64,000 bases of DNA from Monosiga brevicollis MX1. Lineage: Eukaryota > Opisthokonta > Choanoflagellata > Craspedida > Salpingoecidae. Where the stretch lies: contig NW_001865041.1 of assembly GCF_000002865.3 (NCBI RefSeq), forward strand, positions 1,811,351 through 1,875,350. The letters are read 5' to 3'. The translations under genes and the position numbers were made by a program. Positions 58,948-64,000 of the stretch are shown in pieces. Positions within the stretch are counted from its first letter, which is position 1. Each line of letters starts with the position of its first letter. The notes beneath the pieces are model-generated. The model was not told the DNA's origin and did not search any database. It was given only the letters and a program-made list of their open reading frames with translations.

Positions 58948-61900
58948 ATGCCTTGGCCTTTTGGAAAGAAAAAGACCAAAGAGTCTCGGTCTGATAGTGA
59001 CGCGTCACAAACCGAATCCGCAGCCGCGAGCGCCGTCAAAAGTGTGGCTGCCAAAAACAAGAAATCTGCCACTCTCAAGCATCAGACGAGTAACACGACC
59101 GTATCTGCGGCCGTGGCTGCTGCTACCAATGCCGCTGCCACCCCGCATGAGCGTCTCTCGCGCTGGCTCCTACGCTCCAAGACCCGGCATGAAGAGCCCC
59201 AGATTCCGCCCATGGTCCGCAACTACAAGGTTCCTGCAAACCTCGAGGAGCTCGTGACCGCCCTGACCGCCACTGAAGGCACCCCCTTTACCCGGTTTTT
59301 GAGCAACAAAAAGACTTCAAGCGTCCATTTGCGCCTCGATCTGACCACCTATCAGATCAACTACTACACCGGTGGTTCCACTGAAGGCCGTCCCACCGCA
59401 TCGAGTGCGTGCCCGTGCACCCCCCCGCGTTCCCTCTACTTCGCTTTGCCGCCAGCACGTCGTTCCACTGGTTCCTTGCAGCGAGCGATCCACCCAACCA
59501 GACCCCACAGGCCACCTCGTACCCGAGAACTGATCTTTATGTTGCTTCACGTCATTGGGTGTGTGCGGCGTTTGCAGTCAATCTTTTCTTCCTCCAAGAA
59601 ATTCGCATTGGGGAGGATGCCTTCAACACCAAGGTGAGCCTTTGTGGCGAGTGCCATGTGCTAGACATCAGGCGTCTATCCTCCGTTGGCTGCTCACCTT
59701 CAGCCGCCCAAAGTTTCCCTCTCACTTCTTCACTGCTCATGTGGCCTGTTACTTACTTCTTTTCACACAGGAGTTTCGCATGTCCTCTGCCCTCAGCGAC
59801 GGTGTGGACAAAGAGTGCTGCATGACTATTCTACATGGCGCCGAGTTTCGCTTGAAACAGTTTTGCATCGTGGGTGAGTCATTCTTTTGCTGTGTGCACC
59901 CAAAGCACATCTACATCGCGTAATCTGGCCGAGTCTCGCCCGGCTGGCTTTCCTCTCACGATCTCGACGCTCCGCATCGATGCTTGCTTTTTATTTTTCC
60001 TTCTTCCCTCTTCAGCGGAAAGCCCGGAAATTGTACAGCAATGGGCCGAAGGATTGTGGGCCTTTGCTCGCCATGTCCAGCCGGCCCTGTATCGGTACGC
60101 CTTTTGAGCCATAAAATTGGCCTCGTCCTTGTCCTTTACTGTTTGTTCTTTCTTCTTTTGCCGTTCTTTCGTTTTTTTCTTCAAAAAGGCTAGCGTGTCT
60201 TGTACGCATGTTGTGCAACTACTGCGCTTGCTACCTTTGGTGCTCCTGAATAACTCCACGTCGTTGCTTCCACCGAATGCTTCTCTGAGTCCTCGTGCAC
60301 TGATGGTCGTCCTGTCCCGAACCATATCTTTTTTTGGGGTTCTACACACAGGCCGAGTATGGTCCTAGACCGTTGGCTTGAGTTGCAATGGCAAGACATG
60401 GAGTCGAACAACAGCATCAACCTGCGCGAAGTTCGAGCTTGGATGTCAAAAGTCAACTTCAAGCCCTCCAACCGCGAGCTACGCGACTTCTTTGACGCAG
60501 TACGGACCAAGCCCCGCAAGGCAGCCCTTTCCGGCCTCTCCCCACTCAGATTCAGGGCAAGCGCTCGTTGGCATTGCGGCTCTTGACGCGTGGTTGCTCC
60601 TGCGTGTAGGTTTCCAAAGGTAGCTCTGCCATCAGCAAGGACGGGTTCAAGCAGCTCTACCACAATATCGTGGAGGCCAAGAGTGTTACAAACTTTTTCC
60701 AACAGTTTTCGTCCATGCCGTCCAAGTCAGTAGCCATCCATTTCGTTGTATTCTTGGGTGCAACCCATCCCAGGCACGGGACACTTCTGATCTCATTGTT
60801 GTCAATCCTCCTCGGCGACAGGACGGCCCTGACAGCAGCCGATGTCAAGACCTTTTTCATCAAGGAGCAGGGTGAATCTACCGTCTCCCAAGCCAAGGTG
60901 GACGATGTCATGAAGCAATGGGGCGCCGAGGATGGTACCACGATTACCCTTCAGCGCTTTGTGGAGTACCTGTTCTCGGCTGATAACAGCCTCTGGAATC
61001 CTGACGAGGATCTGGTCTATCAAGACATGTCGTACCCGCTGGCTTGTTACTTTATTGCCTCCTCGCACAACACCTACCTCATGGGTGATCAGCTGCGCAG
61101 TGAATCCTCAACCGAGGCTTATGTGCGATGCCTCCGCGATGGCTGCCGTTGCTTGGAGATTGATTGCTGGGATGGCCCGAATAACGAGACCATTGTTTAT
61201 CATGGCCACACACTAACATCCAAAATCAAGTTCCACGACGTGCTGGAGGCCATCAAGGCCAACGCGTTTGTCACCTCCGACTACCCCTTGATCCTGTCCA
61301 TCGAAAATCATTGCAGCGTGTCGCAACAGCTCTTCATGGCCAACGAGTTTAAGCGCGTTTTTGCCGAAAAGCTCGTCATTGAGCCTGTCGATGGTTGTGA
61401 TGACCCCATGCGCGACTGCTACCCCAGCCCCGACCAACTTCGCCATCGCATCATCATCAAGCACAAAAAGCTGAAGGGTGACACGGACACCGTCGAGTCT
61501 AGCCACAAGGTACGTTTTTACAGCATGTCAACGCCCACACCATCGACGCGGCCGAGGCGATGCACTGTGTGCCACGGCGCTTCTCACACTCTCGCTCTCC
61601 ATGGTCTTCCTTGTGCCCGCAGATGGAGGATGATCTGGCTTTTACGCGTAAAATCGGCTCCTTGCACCTCGAGGACCACATTAACTCAACCTGGTACAAG
61701 CACTACTTTGCGCTTAGCGATTCGCGTCTGTTTTATGCGGAGATTGAGGACGACGAGGACGACGAGGATGAGGAGGATGAGGATGAGCAGCAGGATGCTG
61801 TGCCTACCAACGAGGCTGATCTCCATTTTTCCGAACCCTGGTACCACGGTAATATCGACCGTGATCGCTCCGAGGATGCACTCCGTCTCTATCGCGACCA

Positions 61901-64000
61901 GGAGGGCACCTTTTTGGTCCGTGACTCGGGCACTTTCCGAGGCGAATACACCTTGTCTTTTGTGCGTGAGGGACAGCCGCAACACGTGCGCATCCGCTTG
62001 CGGGACGAGCAATACTACCTCACGGATGAGGTGGCCTTTGACAGCTTGTACGAACTGATTGAATACCATCGCATGGTGCCATTGCGAGGCAAAGATTTTA
62101 CTGCCGTGCTCCAACAAGCAGTGCCACAGCCCGCCTCTCACGAGAAGAAGAACTGGTTTCACAAGTACATCACTCGTGCTGGCGCCGAAGATATGCTCAA
62201 GCGCTTAAACTTTGACGGCGCCTTTCTGATCCGCTCCAGTGAGCTGCAACCCACCAACTTTGCCATTTCGTTCCGCGCCGAGGGCAAGATCAAGCACTGC
62301 CGCATTCAGAAGGAGGGTCGCATGTTTTGCATCGGCGATGCCGAATATGAGACTCTGGAAGCCCTGGTTGACTACTTCCAACGCAAGCCCCTTTACCGAC
62401 GCATGAAGTTGCGTTATCCTGTTGATGACAAGCTGCTGCGCGAGCAAGGCACTGAACCCGAAGAAGACATTTACCGCTCGGACGATCTTTACCAACAGCC
62501 CAACCCCACCGGCATGACCAGCAACAACACCAACGTCAACTGCCGTGCCCTGTACCCATATGCGGCCGCGCAGCCAGACGAGCTTTCGTTCCCGGCCGGT
62601 GCCACCATTACCAACGTGGTGAAGAAGGATGGCGGGTGGTGGCAAGGCGATTACGGCGGACGTATCGGTGGCTGGCTTCCAAGCAACTATGTCGAAGAGA
62701 TTGATCACCGCCGCATGGCCAAGGAAGAGGAAGATGACCACGAAAACCTGCTGGGCTCGCTGGAGAAGGCGTTTGTCGAGTTGAAACACATTCAGATTGT
62801 GCCGCGCGAGCCACGCGGCGGCCAGCAGTACATTTTTGGTATCATGGACCTTCTGCGCCCAGACAAAGGGTTTGACGCAGCTGCCGACAGTGAGGACGAT
62901 ATGAACGACTGGATCAAGGCCATCGAGTTGGCTGTTCATGAGCTTCAGCAAAAGTACGTGTGTGTGTGCGTGTGTGCGTGTTTGCGGCTTCATGCCGAGG
63001 CTGACAGCCCTTTGTCCATGGGATGTTCACAGGTCGGCCAAGCAGGCGCGGGGCAACAAGAAGCTGCGCATTCACTTGGATTTGTCAGATCTGATCTACT
63101 ACTCGCGTTCGGTGCGCTTCCAGAGCTTTGCCGATTCGGAAAAGGAGGAATACTACAACATGTCCTCCTTCAATGAGAAGAAGGCGTTGTCTTTCGTCAA
63201 ACAAAATGGCGGCCAACCCATGGTTTGTTTCTCCCCTCTGCCACGACAACGGTGTCGTTTTAGTTTTGTTCGGCCCTTCGGCCTCTTGTCATCCCGCTAT
63301 TTTCGAGCGTTCAATTGCATCACTCTTCCCCTGTCGACCTCGTAGGAAATGTCAAACTACTGCATTCGCCAGTTTGCGCGCGTGTATCCCCAGGGCAAGC
63401 GTGTCGATTCGAGCAACTATGACCCGCAAATGATGTGGAACTGCGGAGTGCAGTTGGTGGCCCTCAACTACCAAACTGGCGATCGACCCATGTGGCTGAA
63501 CCATGGCTTCTTCCAGCGCAACGGCCGCTGTGGCTATGTGCTCAAGCCTGAGCGTCTGCTGAAGCTGGATTTCAATCCCTACGAGTATCGCTCCTTTGCC
63601 GATGATGTTCGCCCCGTGGCCGTAACCATCAAGGTCTGTTCGTCTCCTCGAACTGGATAGAGCGCCTCCAATGGGCGCATGCTGCTCTCCCTCCTTTGGT
63701 GCTTGTTGATTTTTTTTTTGATTGATGCCAAACTTACGTCGGTGCTGCTCGTTACTAGGTGATTGCGGGACGCCACCTACCCAAAACCTCGCGAGGCACT
63801 ACTTCACCGCTGGTGGAGCTGGAAATGTGTGGCGTTGAGAACGACCACAACAAGTTCAAGACGCCTACGGTGCCTGACAATGGCTTCAACCCGACCTGGG
63901 ACTCTGACTGTGCCTTTGACGTCAGCATGCAAGATCTCGCCACCATGCGCATTGTTGTGCTGGACGAAGATATCTTTGGTGAAGCCAACGCCATTGCGCA
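58948..64000 (+). CDS. PLCG1: Phospholipase C-gamma (5' part; runs off the window)
   Basis: Starts MPWPFGKKKTKESRSDSDAS, a basic and Ser-rich N-terminus, then a PH domain (VHLRLDLTTYQINYYTGG ... QQWAEGLWAFARHVQ) and EF-hand region (DRWLELQWQDM onward). The X half of the catalytic barrel (61014-61510) holds FIASSHNTYLMGDQL and YHGHTLTSKI with both catalytic His. The gamma-specific insert follows: first half of a split PH, N-SH2 (WYHGNIDRDRSEDALRLYRD, GTFLVRDSG), C-SH2 (WFHKYITRAGAEDML, GAFLIRSSE), a linker with two Tyr (codons 62472-62474 and 62491-62493), SH3 (CRALYPYAAAQPDELSFPAG, GGWWQGDYGG, LPSNYVEEI) and the second PH half. The Y half (LSDLIYYSRSVRF, MMWNCGVQLVALNYQT, FFQRNGRCGYVLKPE) leads into a C2 domain cut at 64000. 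The enzyme cleaves PIP2 to IP3 and diacylglycerol downstream of tyrosine kinases. An acidic run (EDDEDDEDEEDEDE, near 61747-61790) sits before N-SH2. Confidence 0.95.

Noticed and set aside
1-64000. tRNA, rRNA, transposon or virus-like genes
   Set aside because: I looked for B-box-like motifs, reverse transcriptase, transposase and integrase motifs and terminal repeats by eye and found none that hold up; a tRNAscan and repeat-library search would be decisive.

Overview
The window is nuclear DNA from a compact, intron-rich eukaryote, most consistent with a choanoflagellate of the Monosiga type. Introns are many and short (mostly 80-200 bp, GT-AG). Coding DNA is moderately GC-rich. The gene content mixes animal-type signalling (phospholipase C-gamma with SH2-SH2-SH3, a PTP-PDZ phosphatase, a heme-type soluble guanylate cyclase, an animal-style MetRS with GST and WHEP domains) with functions kept by free-living protists (a betaine-lipid synthase). 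The species call is inference from gene content and gene structure; no rRNA or other marker is present.

Layout, left to right: an EDD-type glycosyltransferase (+); a ZIP7-like zinc transporter (+); a soluble guanylate cyclase with H-NOX domain (-); a poorly coding stretch with unassigned ORFs at 8.2-10.7 kb and a tiny secreted-protein candidate (+); a tyrosine phosphatase with a C-terminal PDZ domain (-); proteasome regulator PI31 (-); cytosolic methionyl-tRNA synthetase (-); an SRSF2-like splicing factor (+) with a 50-N assembly gap in an intron; an MFSD11/UNC93-like membrane protein (-); TAF1 of TFIID (+); mitochondrial EF-Ts (+); a small SH3 protein (-); cytoplasmic dynein light intermediate chain (+); betaine-lipid synthase BTA1 (-); syntaxin-16 (-); an ATGL-like patatin phospholipase (+); a protein with two costars domains (-); CFAP418/C8orf37 (+); and the 5' part of phospholipase C-gamma (+), which runs off the right edge.

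Genes are packed with 0.3-1.8 kb between them, often head-to-head (STX16/PNPLA only 282 bp apart) or tail-to-tail. They do not form a pathway cluster. Themes recur by chance: membrane traffic and cilium (syntaxin-16, dynein LIC, CFAP418), lipid metabolism (BTA1, PNPLA), signalling (sGC, PTP, PLC-gamma) and gene expression (TAF1, SRSF2, MetRS, EF-Ts). Spacers and introns carry many microsatellites, including a recurring GAGAGTTTGA / CTCTCAAACT motif. I see no mobile element, virus-like element, tRNA, rRNA or CRISPR array.

Most notable: a guanylate cyclase whose single chain carries both the heme-binding residues and nearly the whole catalytic set; PTP-PDZ and double-costars domain orders; two likely GC-AG introns in EF-Ts; and a regulatory-type tyrosine pair before the SH3 domain of a unicellular PLC-gamma.
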